The position numbers were made by a program, and so were the translations under genes. The notes under the pieces were generated by a model. That model made no database searches and had not been told where the DNA came from. It worked only from the letters and a program-made list of their open reading frames with translations. From positions 1 to 64,000 of the forward strand of contig ONIP01000025.1 in the NCBI GenBank assembly GCA_900317955.1: DNA of 64,000 nucleotides, given 5' to 3'. Positions 1 to 8,339 of this stretch are shown here, piece by piece. Numbering within the stretch: the stretch's first letter is position 1; each line of letters begins with the position of its first letter. Source of the DNA: an uncultured Bacteroidales bacterium (GTDB lineage Bacteria > Bacteroidota > Bacteroidia > Bacteroidales > P3).

Positions 1-1500
1 ATAGCTGTCCATGCGCAGGGAGGGTACATCTGCGGTGCGGGTGAATATATACAGTCCAAATTTACGTGGGTCGTGATTAAAGTTTTCGTCGATGGCGGTA
101 ATAGTTCCGTAGTTGACTTGTCCACCGTGCCACCATTCTACAGGAGTTACCGCGTAGAAGGATTCGTCGCCTGTATTGTAATTGTTGAGATAGCCCTTAG
201 TGATGATGGGTCGTGAGGACTGAATATAGAATGGTCCTTCGCCTGGCATCATCTGAAACCAGTTGGTTTCATAAGCATTAACTGTAATAATTCGGGTATT
301 TCCGACAGTGCGGGAGGCATCACGGATGGTGATTGATGTATTGTTGTAAAGCCCTGTAAAGCGAATAGTGAAGGTGTCGGAGTAGAATGGATGAGGAAGA
401 AGGAACTCTTTGCCTTCGTAGCGGATGGGAACAGATTGTTCAAGAAGCATGTCAGCAGTGCAATTAATGCAGCAATAGCCTTGGCTTTCGAAAACAGCGA
501 TACGTTTGCAGTCGTGTGCTTTGACACGGGTTCCGGACAAGTCAAACATGAATGTGTCAACCAACATGGATCCCATATCGAAAGAATGGCGATAGATAGC
601 TTGACCATTTATTACGATGGGAGAGCTCCAATTGGGATCATAGAAATAATAGAAAGGGTAGAAAAGAGGATAGTATTTGTCTCTGAATTCTCCCTCAGCA
701 AGATGATAGAGTTCGCCTTTGTTTAGGACAACGGAAAAAGTGGTGCCGGGACGACGGTTCATGAAATCCCAGTCAGAAACAGTGATGTCGACAACAGTGC
801 TGTCTTCAACAGCGACAATATCTATACAATGATCGGGAGGATTGTGGGAAGTAGAATAAGGGGAGAAAGTAGGAGGATATTGAATATTTTCAATATAATC
901 TGTATAATTTATGTCGAAAACGTTGGGTAGACGGGGATAGAGTTGCATTACGTATTCATCGCGCAACAGTTCGGTAGGGAGAACGTTGGTTACGGAACAG
1001 CTACCCATCGAGGTGATAGAAATAAACAATGAAATGGTATCTGTGCTTGTTACATGGAAGCCTTGAGGTTGCGGGTGATTGACGGGTTGCTGGGTATAGT
1101 CGTCGTCGTAGACCATGCTGTCAAGATCGTGGGTGGGGTAATGAACTGTGTCTAAGAAACGACATACAGATTCGGGAATAAGGATGTAGTTTGAATCAGG
1201 GCTGCACATGACGCGAGGCATGATGTGAGCGGTTTTCGACCAGTTTAGCTGTGGGGCCGAAATCGTAACATCGCATTCGCGTTCAGAAACGACATAAAGT
1301 TTTGTTTTATTGCCGTTCATACCGTCAACAGATCTCGGGAAACAGACCCAAAAATCGGTTCCTTGAGTGGCGTATTGCTCACCATAGTGGTCATAAGGGG
1401 CACCGTATTGAGGCATTGCCCATAGGGGAAGAAGCACCAATATATGAAGTAATAGCTTCTTTATGAAAGAATTATATTTCCCAAAAATACAACAACTCAT
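1..1500 (-). CDS. Secreted IgGFc-binding-like protein, partial (C-terminus off left edge)
   Basis: The frame is open from an ATG at 1500 to the window edge (500 codons, no stop). The N-terminus is a signal peptide with a KKLLLHILVLLPLWA-type core. A GTDFWVCFP motif follows near residue 46, and a DFMNRRPGTTFSVVLNKGE stretch lies near the middle. Both are typical of the IgGFc-binding N-terminal domain found in large Bacteroidota surface proteins, which often end in gliding-motility or T9SS sorting tails. The tail is outside the window, so the secretion route is inferred. The domain assignment is from motif memory; ligand binding is not shown. Confidence 0.72.
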   Translation of the reverse strand, partial: MSCCIFGKYNSFIKKLLLHILVLLPLWAMPQYGAPYDHYGEQYATQGTDFWVCFPRSVDGMNGNKTKLYVVSERECDVTISAPQLNWSKTAHIMPRVMCSPDSNYILIPESVCRFLDTVHYPTHDLDSMVYDDDYTQQPVNHPQPQGFHVTSTDTISLFISITSMGSCSVTNVLPTELLRDEYVMQLYPRLPNVFDINYTDYIENIQYPPTFSPYSTSHNPPDHCIDIVAVEDSTVVDITVSDWDFMNRRPGTTFSVVLNKGELYHLAEGEFRDKYYPLFYPFYYFYDPNWSSPIVINGQAIYRHSFDMGSMLVDTFMFDLSGTRVKAHDCKRIAVFESQGYCCINCTADMLLEQSVPIRYEGKEFLLPHPFYSDTFTIRFTGLYNNTSITIRDASRTVGNTRIITVNAYETNWFQMMPGEGPFYIQSSRPIITKGYLNNYNTGDESFYAVTPVEWWHGGQVNYGTITAIDENFNHDPRKFGLYIFTRTADVPSLRMDSY

Positions 1501-1557
1501 TCAGCAATCTTATTATTGTTTTTTTAATAACGGAGAAATGTGATTTCTATTGTGCAA

Positions 1558-3063
1558 TCAATTGGATCTTCTGTGAGCAAATCCACCCAGTACACGTTTC
1601 AGCAACACCCGTTCATTCCACGCTACAACAGCAACATACACCACAACCAGAAGACTGTTCCACGCGATTCTCCAGCCTAAAGCCTCGGGTTTCACCCACA
1701 CCGTTAACCCATAAAGCAGCAACGCCAAGGCGAAATAGCCACCAAGAGTCCACATCCCGTAAGGAACTGGATTGCGACGCTGACCAACCAGATAGGAAAG
1801 CACCACGCATACACCATAGCCCGCAACACCTCCCCATGCACAGGCCATATAGCCCCAACGTGGTACACCTATTATATTAACAGCCAGCAGCACTGCACAT
1901 CCTACTGCCGAAAAAATAGCCCCCCACCAAGTCTCGCCCGACAACTTATACCAGAACGAAAGATTAAAATAAACACTCATCAATATCTCGGCAATCATAA
2001 CAATCGGCACCACTCGCAGCCCTTCCCAGTAATCAGAGTCTATAACATACTTCAAAACATCAAGATAAGCCATCACAACAAGGAACGCCAACAATGCGAA
2101 CACCACGAAATATTTCATCACAACAGCCTGGCTCTCCTTGCTCTCTCGGTTCTGCCCGCCTCCAAACACAAATGGTTCGTATGCATAGCGAAAGGCTTGG
2201 GTTATCATGGCCATAATCATCGCAATCTTAACACATGCTCCGTAGATGCCCAACTGCACCTCGCCCTCGGATCCTGGCACCAAGTGCCTGAAACATATCT
2301 TGTCGGCCACCTGGTTCAAAATGCCTACCACACCCAACAAAAGTAATGGCCACGTATAACCAAGCATCTGCTTCAGCAAGTGCTTGTCCAAACCATGTCG
2401 CAACAAACGCATCTCCGGCAAAAAACCCAACGTAATGCACGATGTGCAAACCAAATTTGCGGCAAACACATAGCCCACCTGCCAGTTCGGGTCATACCAT
2501 CCCATCAACTGCGGATACTTCGCTTGCAACCCAGGTGCCAAAACAAACACGAACAAATTCAGTCCGATGTTGAACACTACAAAAAGAAGTTTCAACAGGG
2601 CAAATTTCCACGGTCTGTCCTGAAAACGCAGCAACGCAAAAAACACCGCTTGAAAAGCATCCAACGCCACCACAATACCCATCATCACAACATATTCTGG
2701 ATGCAAACCATACCCCATCGCCTTTGTTATGGGACCTATACCCACACACAACAACGTAACAAACAACGCGCTGACGCCTCCCACAGCCAAGGCCGCAGTC
2801 GAAAACACCTGTTCTGCCCTCTCCTTCTGCTTGTTGGCAAAATAGAAAAAAGTCGTCTCCATGCCGAAAGTCAGAATCACCAGCAACAACGCCGTATAGG
2901 CATACATCTCCGTCACAACGCCATACCCACCCGACGACGCAGCAATCTTATAGGTATACAAAGGAACTAACAGATAATTGAGAAAACGGCCCACAATACT
3001 GCTCAAACCATAAATCATGGTGTCCGAGAAGAGCCTTCCAAGTGAATTACGAGACTTATCCAT
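1558..3063 (-). CDS. Oligosaccharide flippase / lipopolysaccharide biosynthesis membrane protein
   Basis: 501 residues with about 12-14 predicted membrane spans and no signal peptide. The N-terminus (SDTMIYGLSSIVGRFLNYLLVPLYT) is the characteristic first helix of Wzx/MATE-like polysaccharide exporters (MVF superfamily). Such proteins flip undecaprenyl-linked glycans across the inner membrane. No glycosyltransferases flank it, so it sits outside a capsule locus; a polyprenyl sugar transferase is encoded at 8340-9773. The ATG at 3063 places the first helix at the normal distance. The substrate cannot be told from sequence. Confidence 0.88.
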   Translation of the reverse strand: MDKSRNSLGRLFSDTMIYGLSSIVGRFLNYLLVPLYTYKIAASSGGYGVVTEMYAYTALLLVILTFGMETTFFYFANKQKERAEQVFSTAALAVGGVSALFVTLLCVGIGPITKAMGYGLHPEYVVMMGIVVALDAFQAVFFALLRFQDRPWKFALLKLLFVVFNIGLNLFVFVLAPGLQAKYPQLMGWYDPNWQVGYVFAANLVCTSCITLGFLPEMRLLRHGLDKHLLKQMLGYTWPLLLLGVVGILNQVADKICFRHLVPGSEGEVQLGIYGACVKIAMIMAMITQAFRYAYEPFVFGGGQNRESKESQAVVMKYFVVFALLAFLVVMAYLDVLKYVIDSDYWEGLRVVPIVMIAEILMSVYFNLSFWYKLSGETWWGAIFSAVGCAVLLAVNIIGVPRWGYMACAWGGVAGYGVCVVLSYLVGQRRNPVPYGMWTLGGYFALALLLYGLTVWVKPEALGWRIAWNSLLVVVYVAVVAWNERVLLKRVLGGFAHRRSN

Positions 3064-3299
3064 AATAAATCATTTTCAAAAACAATGACTAACTGACCGC
3101 AGCCAACCTCACCAAGCCATTATATTTATAGTTTTATAACGCAAACCCACATATATTATTGTATCAACTCATCAATTAACACCAAACCACCATCCTCCCG
3201 CCCATAACTGCGATACCAACGCACACTTGCCCCACCCCTCTCCTTGGTTAATTATTCTTAACTCTCCCTCGGCACACACAACGTTACAGATTTTTTTCG

Positions 3300-3307
3300 T
3301 ACTTTTG
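3300..3307 (+). promoter_or_regulatory. Bacteroidota -7 promoter box (TACTTTTG)
   Basis: TACTTTTG followed by C matches the TAnnTTTG -7 consensus of Bacteroidota primary-sigma promoters. It lies 16 bases upstream of the ATG at 3324, so the GH20-like/DMT pair would have a very short leader. The 260-base gap to the left (3064-3299) shows nothing else recognisable. Confidence 0.6.
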
Positions 3308-3323
3308 CAAATCTTTAAAAATC

Positions 3324-5255
3324 ATGAACAACAAACACATCATCATAAAACTCCTGCCCATTTTGGCGCTCCTGCTGCTCGTCCTCTCATCGTGCGGCAA
3401 AAAAGTGCAAATAACCGAATACTCCATTATCCCTCAACCCCAATATCTTGTACTGAAAGGTCGCACCTTCACCCTCACCTCCTCCACCCATCTTTGCTTT
3501 GAAAACATGGGCCGCAACACTCCCACCGCCAAATACATCTCTTACACCCTCCGCAGGCTCCACATGCGTCTTTCCTACGTCGGCACCCCCTCCGACAACT
3601 GCCTGCACTTCCGGCTCAACGACACCATCAATCCCGAACTCGGCGACGAAGGCTACCTCCTCCTTGTCCGCCCCGAAGGCATCCAAATCAGTGCCAACAG
3701 CGAAGCCGGACTTTTCTATGCCTTCCAAACCCTCGTCCAAATGCTTCCCCCCGACATTCTGCAAAACACCTACCGCCGCATCACACTCCCCGAATGCACA
3801 ATCCTCGACCATCCCACTTTCCCATGGCGCGCCAACTATCTCGACGTCTGCCGCCATTTCCTCACCGTCAAAGAACTTGAACGCCATCTCGACCTTCTTG
3901 CCACCTACAAACTCAACAAACTCATCCTACACCTAAGCGACGACCAAGCCTACCGCCTCGAATCTTCCCTTTACCCACTCCTCAACGACATCGCTTCCTG
4001 GCGTGTCGACCGCAGCAAATACCCTTGGGGTTCTGCTCCCCCTCCACGACAAGGCGAAGCCACCACCTATGGCGGATTCTACACTCACCAACAAATTGAA
4101 CACCTCGTTGAATACGCAGCCCAGCGCAACATCGAAATCATCCCTTCAATCGAACTCCCCGCTCACTGTAGCGCCATCCTCGCCGCCTACCCGGCACTTA
4201 GCTGCGACGGTCATCCGCGCCCAGTCCCCGCAGGTCCCTGCTGGCCTGAGCAAACGCTCATCTGCGCCGCCGCCGACTCCACGCTCCCCTTCCTCTGCAA
4301 CCTCACCGACGAAATAACCTCTCTATTCCCATCCGAATACATCCTCCTTGGATGCAGCCCCGCGCTTCCCACCTCTTGGGAGCAATGCCCCAAATGCCAG
4401 GCTCTCAAAAACCGTCTCAACATCGGTAGCGAACTACAAATGCAAGGGTGGCTCATCTCACAAATAGCCTCCAACCTCTCACGCAAAGGGAAACGCATCG
4501 CCGCCTGGGACAACCTCCTCGACATTCTCCCCTCCTCCCCCGCCCTGCGCGACTCTCTTCTCCATGACGCACTCATCCTTGCCTCCCGAGGCGACAGCAT
4601 TGCCAACCTCGCCGCGCACCTCGTCCCCGGCGTCCTCTCCTCGCCCCCCGAATACTGCTCTCTTGATTCCTACCAAACCGACCCCGACAGCGCACTCCAC
4701 TCCCCCCAACGCCTCACCCTCTCCCGCTCCTACCGCTTCACCCCACTCCCCAACACCCTCTCCAAACCCTTCAACAACCACCTCTGGGGCGGTCTCGCCA
4801 CACTCCTCACCCACAACACCCCCGACTACAACTCCGCCCAATACCTCCTGCTCCCACGTCTCTGTGCTTTTGCCGAATGCGTCTGGTCCAACCCCGACGA
4901 CAAAGACTGGACACGCTTCCGTCATAACATCGAAAACCACAAACAACGCCTCTCCGCCAACGGCTACCGCTACTGCCCCGGTTCCTTCAAGCCCATCGTC
5001 ACCTACACCTTCGACGACCATTATCTTCTCGTAACTATCAACTCCGAAGTGGAAGGTTCATACATCTACTACACCACCGACGGCACACCCCCAACCCCCG
5101 AATCCTCCGTCTACACTTCACCCCTCCGCCTCCCGCCCGGCACCCTCCTTCGCACCATCACCCTCTACAACGGACAACCTCAAGAACAAATATACAACTA
5201 TCCCCTTCCCAAACATCCTCGCTCCAACCCCTCCCACCCACGCACAACACCCTAA
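3324..5255 (+). CDS. GH20-like (beta-hexosaminidase family) lipoprotein, predicted catalytically inactive
   Basis: 643 residues. The lipobox LSSC ends at Cys24, so it is probably a lipoprotein. Residues about 30-150 form the GH20 N-terminal (GH20b) domain. The TIM-barrel domain starts near 160 with NYLDVCRHF (the substrate-binding Arg is kept) and includes LHLSDDQ near 205 and IPSIELPAH. At residues 341-346, where active enzymes have HxGGDE, this protein reads LLGCSP, so both catalytic acids (substrate-polarising Asp and general acid Glu) are replaced by Ser345 and Pro346. The usual WTE near the barrel end is also degenerate (LWGGL). The C-terminus resembles the chitobiase C-terminal domain (YYTTDGTPPTPESSVY). 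The reading frame is intact and strongly codon-biased, which argues against a decayed gene. A glycan-binding or regulatory role is possible. It is coupled to the DMT gene three bases downstream. Confidence 0.85.
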   Translation: MNNKHIIIKLLPILALLLLVLSSCGKKVQITEYSIIPQPQYLVLKGRTFTLTSSTHLCFENMGRNTPTAKYISYTLRRLHMRLSYVGTPSDNCLHFRLNDTINPELGDEGYLLLVRPEGIQISANSEAGLFYAFQTLVQMLPPDILQNTYRRITLPECTILDHPTFPWRANYLDVCRHFLTVKELERHLDLLATYKLNKLILHLSDDQAYRLESSLYPLLNDIASWRVDRSKYPWGSAPPPRQGEATTYGGFYTHQQIEHLVEYAAQRNIEIIPSIELPAHCSAILAAYPALSCDGHPRPVPAGPCWPEQTLICAAADSTLPFLCNLTDEITSLFPSEYILLGCSPALPTSWEQCPKCQALKNRLNIGSELQMQGWLISQIASNLSRKGKRIAAWDNLLDILPSSPALRDSLLHDALILASRGDSIANLAAHLVPGVLSSPPEYCSLDSYQTDPDSALHSPQRLTLSRSYRFTPLPNTLSKPFNNHLWGGLATLLTHNTPDYNSAQYLLLPRLCAFAECVWSNPDDKDWTRFRHNIENHKQRLSANGYRYCPGSFKPIVTYTFDDHYLLVTINSEVEGSYIYYTTDGTPPTPESSVYTSPLRLPPGTLLRTITLYNGQPQEQIYNYPLPKHPRSNPSHPRTTP

Positions 5256-5258
5256 CAC

Positions 5259-6152
5259 ATGAAAAAATCAACCGTCTATCCTCTCCTCACCCTTGCCTCA
5301 ATTATCTGGGGCGTCAGTTTCATCATCACCAAACAACTCTTTCTCACCGAAAGCCACATCACCGTCTTCATCATCATGACCTTCCGGCTGTTCCTTGCCA
5401 CAGCCGTAGCAGTCCCCTCCCTCCTCCTTCTTCACAAACTCGAACCCATCCGTCCCGGACACCTCAAATGGTTCCTCCTCCTCGCCCTCTGCGAGCCCTT
5501 CATCTATAGCATTTGCGAAACCAGCGGTGTTCAACTCGTCAGTGGCAGCATGGCCTCAATCGTCGTAGCCACCATACCCCTCTTTGTACCCTTCGGCATG
5601 GCCATCGCTTTCAAACAAAAAATCCGTCCCGTCACCCTCATCGGCATCGTGCTCTCCCTCGTCGGCCTGAGCGTCATGCTCCTTTTCGGCGGCCAGGGCA
5701 ACCTCGACGCCAACCCCATTGGCCTCGCCTGGCTCTTTGGTGCCGTGCTTATTGCCGTCGTCTTCACCATCATGCTCGTCAAACTCATCGACCACTACCA
5801 ACCCATCACCATCACCGTCTACCAAAACCTCTTCGGCCTTCTTTACTTCATCCCCGTCATGCTCATCGCCGACGGCAGCAACCTTCCCCTCCTCTCCTAC
5901 TCTCCCCGCATGATTCTCCTTCTCCTCATCCTCGGCGTCTTTTGCAGCACCCTCGCCTACATCTTCTACAACATCGGCGTCGCCAAACTCGGTGCCACCT
6001 CCGCCTGCATCTTCACCAACGTCATACCCGTCTTCTCCCTCGTCGCAGCAATCCTCATCGGCCAGGAGCAACTCACCTGGTCAAAACCCATAGGCATAAT
6101 CATCGTTGTGGCAGGCGTCATTCTCGCCCAACTGCCACCACGCAAAAAATAA
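5259..6152 (+). CDS. DMT-superfamily EamA transporter
   Basis: 297 residues with ten predicted transmembrane helices in two tandem EamA repeats. The first repeat starts with LASIIWGVSFIITKQ and the second ends in the usual LIGQEQLTWSKPIGIIIVVAGV segment before a basic tail. These are inner-membrane exporters of metabolites such as amino acids or nucleosides; the substrate is unknown. The ATG is three bases after the stop of the GH20-like gene, implying co-transcription. Confidence 0.88.
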   Translation: MKKSTVYPLLTLASIIWGVSFIITKQLFLTESHITVFIIMTFRLFLATAVAVPSLLLLHKLEPIRPGHLKWFLLLALCEPFIYSICETSGVQLVSGSMASIVVATIPLFVPFGMAIAFKQKIRPVTLIGIVLSLVGLSVMLLFGGQGNLDANPIGLAWLFGAVLIAVVFTIMLVKLIDHYQPITITVYQNLFGLLYFIPVMLIADGSNLPLLSYSPRMILLLLILGVFCSTLAYIFYNIGVAKLGATSACIFTNVIPVFSLVAAILIGQEQLTWSKPIGIIIVVAGVILAQLPPRKK

Positions 6153-6203
6153 CTAAACAAAAAGGAACGGTGCCCTTTCTCTAAGCACCGACATCATGAC
6201 AGC

Positions 6204-6695
6204 CTAATAAGACTTGTCGAAATCAAGCACTTCCATCTCCTTCGGCTCCCCGTCCACCACAAAACGCACCAACGTGGCCACTTTGTGGAATCCCACTCTT
6301 CCCGCAGCACCCGGATTGATATGCAGCAACTCCAACTCGCTGTCGTACATCACCCGCAAAATATGGCTGTGCCCGCAAACAAAAATATCCGGTTTTTCAT
6401 TCACCAGCAACTGCTTCACCTCTTTAGGGTAATGCCCCGGCCAACCACCTATATGAGTCATAATCACCCGTAAACCCTCGCAGTCAAACATCTGCGTCTT
6501 CGGTGCCTCAAAACGCAACACATGGTCATCCGTATTGCCGTAAACGGCTCTCACCGGCTTGAACTTCTGCAAATCCTCCAGCACTCCCCATCCTATATCC
6601 CCCGCATGCCACAACTCGTCGCAGTCCTTGAAAAAATCATACACCTGCGGCGGCACAAAACCGTGCGTATCCGACAAAACACCAATCCGTTTCAT
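6204..6695 (-). CDS. YfcE/MJ0936-family metallophosphoesterase
   Basis: 163 residues, normal length for the family. Metal ligands are visible in order: D9 and H11 (SDTHG), D33 (HAGDIG), N54 (YGNTDD), H81 (THIGG), and H109/H111 (CGHSH), followed by INPGA. Members are Mn-dependent phosphodiesterases; the physiological substrate is not defined. The start lies five bases after the stop of the upstream GHKL gene, so the two are co-transcribed. Confidence 0.9.
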   Translation of the reverse strand: MKRIGVLSDTHGFVPPQVYDFFKDCDELWHAGDIGWGVLEDLQKFKPVRAVYGNTDDHVLRFEAPKTQMFDCEGLRVIMTHIGGWPGHYPKEVKQLLVNEKPDIFVCGHSHILRVMYDSELELLHINPGAAGRVGFHKVATLVRFVVDGEPKEMEVLDFDKSY

Positions 6696-6700
6696 CCTTC

Positions 6701-7249
6701 TTAATCGTTAGCCTTGATTTCTGCCAAATTCTCACGCACCATTTCCTTCAAATAGTCCATTATCGACACATCGTTCATACTCATACCATCCAACGCCTCT
6801 TTCACCTCGTCAGTGTCGAAAACAAACTCACCCTCGTCCGTCACATACGTAATGATAAAATGAATATCCTCATGCTGCGACACCAGCATCACCAGCCATC
6901 CCGCCAAATCGCCCATCGGCGGACGGTCCCAGTGGTCATGCTGAAACCAGAACTCCAACCGCGTACCCTTGCCCAACTCGCTCGTCAACTTCATCCCGCC
7001 GCCGCAATTCTCAGTATTCATCTTAATCAACGGCAGTCCCAATCCTACCTTTCTCGTAGTACGCGACGTAGTGTAAGGGTCAGTCACCTTGGCCAAAAAC
7101 TCCGGCGACATACCCTTCCCGTTATCCTCAATTACAAAATGGAACACATTCTCGCGCAAACTGTCACGAATTGTCAACCGCACTTCAGTCGAGTTTGCAG
7201 CCGTCGAATTCTCCATTAAATCATACACATGCATCGATAATTCCTTCAT
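6701..7249 (-). CDS. Orphan GHKL (histidine-kinase-type) ATPase domain protein
   Basis: 182 residues from the ATG at 7249 (a TTG at 7258 is less likely). The sequence holds an N-box (DLMENSTAANS), a G1 box (EDNGKGM), a TT-rich lid segment and a G2 box (GLGLPLIK). There is no phosphoacceptor-His domain, sensor or membrane segment, so this is a stand-alone HATPase. Similar short proteins occur beside iron-hydrogenase and PHP genes in anaerobes; here the partner is the YfcE-type phosphoesterase. It may be an anti-sigma-like or regulatory ATPase. Its target is unknown. Confidence 0.75.
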   Translation of the reverse strand: MKELSMHVYDLMENSTAANSTEVRLTIRDSLRENVFHFVIEDNGKGMSPEFLAKVTDPYTTSRTTRKVGLGLPLIKMNTENCGGGMKLTSELGKGTRLEFWFQHDHWDRPPMGDLAGWLVMLVSQHEDIHFIITYVTDEGEFVFDTDEVKEALDGMSMNDVSIMDYLKEMVRENLAEIKAND

Positions 7250-7270
7250 AATTGACAAATATTTTTCAGT

Positions 7271-7278
7271 GCAAAGAT
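7271..7278 (-). promoter_or_regulatory. -7 promoter box (TATCTTTG) of the GHKL-phosphoesterase operon
   Basis: On the minus strand TATCTTTG followed by CA matches the Bacteroidota -7 consensus, about 22 bases before the ATG at 7249. Confidence 0.6.
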
Positions 7279-7312
7279 ACTAAAAAAAAATATAATGCGT
7301 TACCCTTAGACT

Positions 7313-8254
7313 ATGAAAAAAACGAAAAAAAACACCATCATACTTCTTGCAGCACTGCTAACACTCTGCTTCAGCGCCTGTGAAAGATTCCAAGGTGACG
7401 TGCAAGTGCCTGCCTATCTGCACCTCGACCGTGTCAATATCGTGCCGCAAAGCCAAAACGCCCCCTCTGTCGAACCCGGCTTCTACACCGCCAACATCGA
7501 CGCCGTCCAAATCATATACTACTTCGAAGGCGACCCCTCCGAATACAGCCTGGGTGTCTTCCAGCTCCCCTTCACTGTACCACTGCTTCGTCACGGCAAC
7601 ATCACACGCCTCACCATTGTTCCTGTAATTAAACAAAACGGCATCGCCGGCACCCGTATCGCCTACCCCTACTACAATACCGTCAAACTCGAAAACATCC
7701 GCGTCGCCCCCGACAGCATCACCAACATCGGCCGTCTCGACCCACAAAACAACCAGTGGTACATCAACGCCAACTACAAAACAGGCGACCTCATCCATAT
7801 CCAAACCGAAGACTATTTCGAACCCACTGCCTTCTCCTCCAACTTCGATAGCACCGTCATCTGGGTCAAAAACGACCCCGACAATGCCTGCACCGGCCAA
7901 GGCTACGGCCGTATTCACATCAACGACAGCACCACCGTCACCACCTTCAGTATCCTAAAAGAGTTAAGCCCTGACCCCAAATCAGTACTCTACCTTGAGA
8001 TGGACTACAAAAACGACTTCGAAATCTTCGTCAACATGGTAGGATTCCCTGTATCCTCCTCCGGCCAAGTCGAAACAAAATCCATCCAGAAACTCCACCC
8101 ACGCAGCAACTGGAACAAAATCTATATCAACCTCGGCCGTGTCTGGGAACAATTCAACCACAATACCCCCCTCTCCATATTCTTCCAAGTCACCAACCCC
8201 GACCACAAAACCGGCGACATATTCATTGACAACGTCAAAATCATCGCCATCTAA
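7313..8254 (+). CDS. Hypothetical Bacteroidota lipoprotein
   Basis: 313 residues. A basic N-terminus and hydrophobic stretch end in a CFSAC lipobox with Cys23. The rest is soluble and beta-rich, with repeated aromatic and Asp/Asn positions, ending in DIFIDNVKIIAI. Such proteins are common anchored surface or periplasmic lipoproteins of the phylum. I recognise no domain with confidence. It lies 85 bases upstream of the sugar transferase gene on the same strand and could share its transcript. Confidence 0.8.
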   Translation: MKKTKKNTIILLAALLTLCFSACERFQGDVQVPAYLHLDRVNIVPQSQNAPSVEPGFYTANIDAVQIIYYFEGDPSEYSLGVFQLPFTVPLLRHGNITRLTIVPVIKQNGIAGTRIAYPYYNTVKLENIRVAPDSITNIGRLDPQNNQWYINANYKTGDLIHIQTEDYFEPTAFSSNFDSTVIWVKNDPDNACTGQGYGRIHINDSTTVTTFSILKELSPDPKSVLYLEMDYKNDFEIFVNMVGFPVSSSGQVETKSIQKLHPRSNWNKIYINLGRVWEQFNHNTPLSIFFQVTNPDHKTGDIFIDNVKIIAI

Positions 8255-8339
8255 ATCTAACAAAACCTCAAATTAACGCCGCACCACTCACCCCCTCCCA
8301 ACAGCAAACACTACTTCTGGTGCCTAAATCTACAACATC

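Noticed and set aside
4479..5034. Long frames overlapping the GH20-like gene on both strands
   Set aside because: They are composed of low-complexity Pro/Ser/Thr or Gly/Val/Glu sequence that arises from the C-ending codon bias of the real gene.
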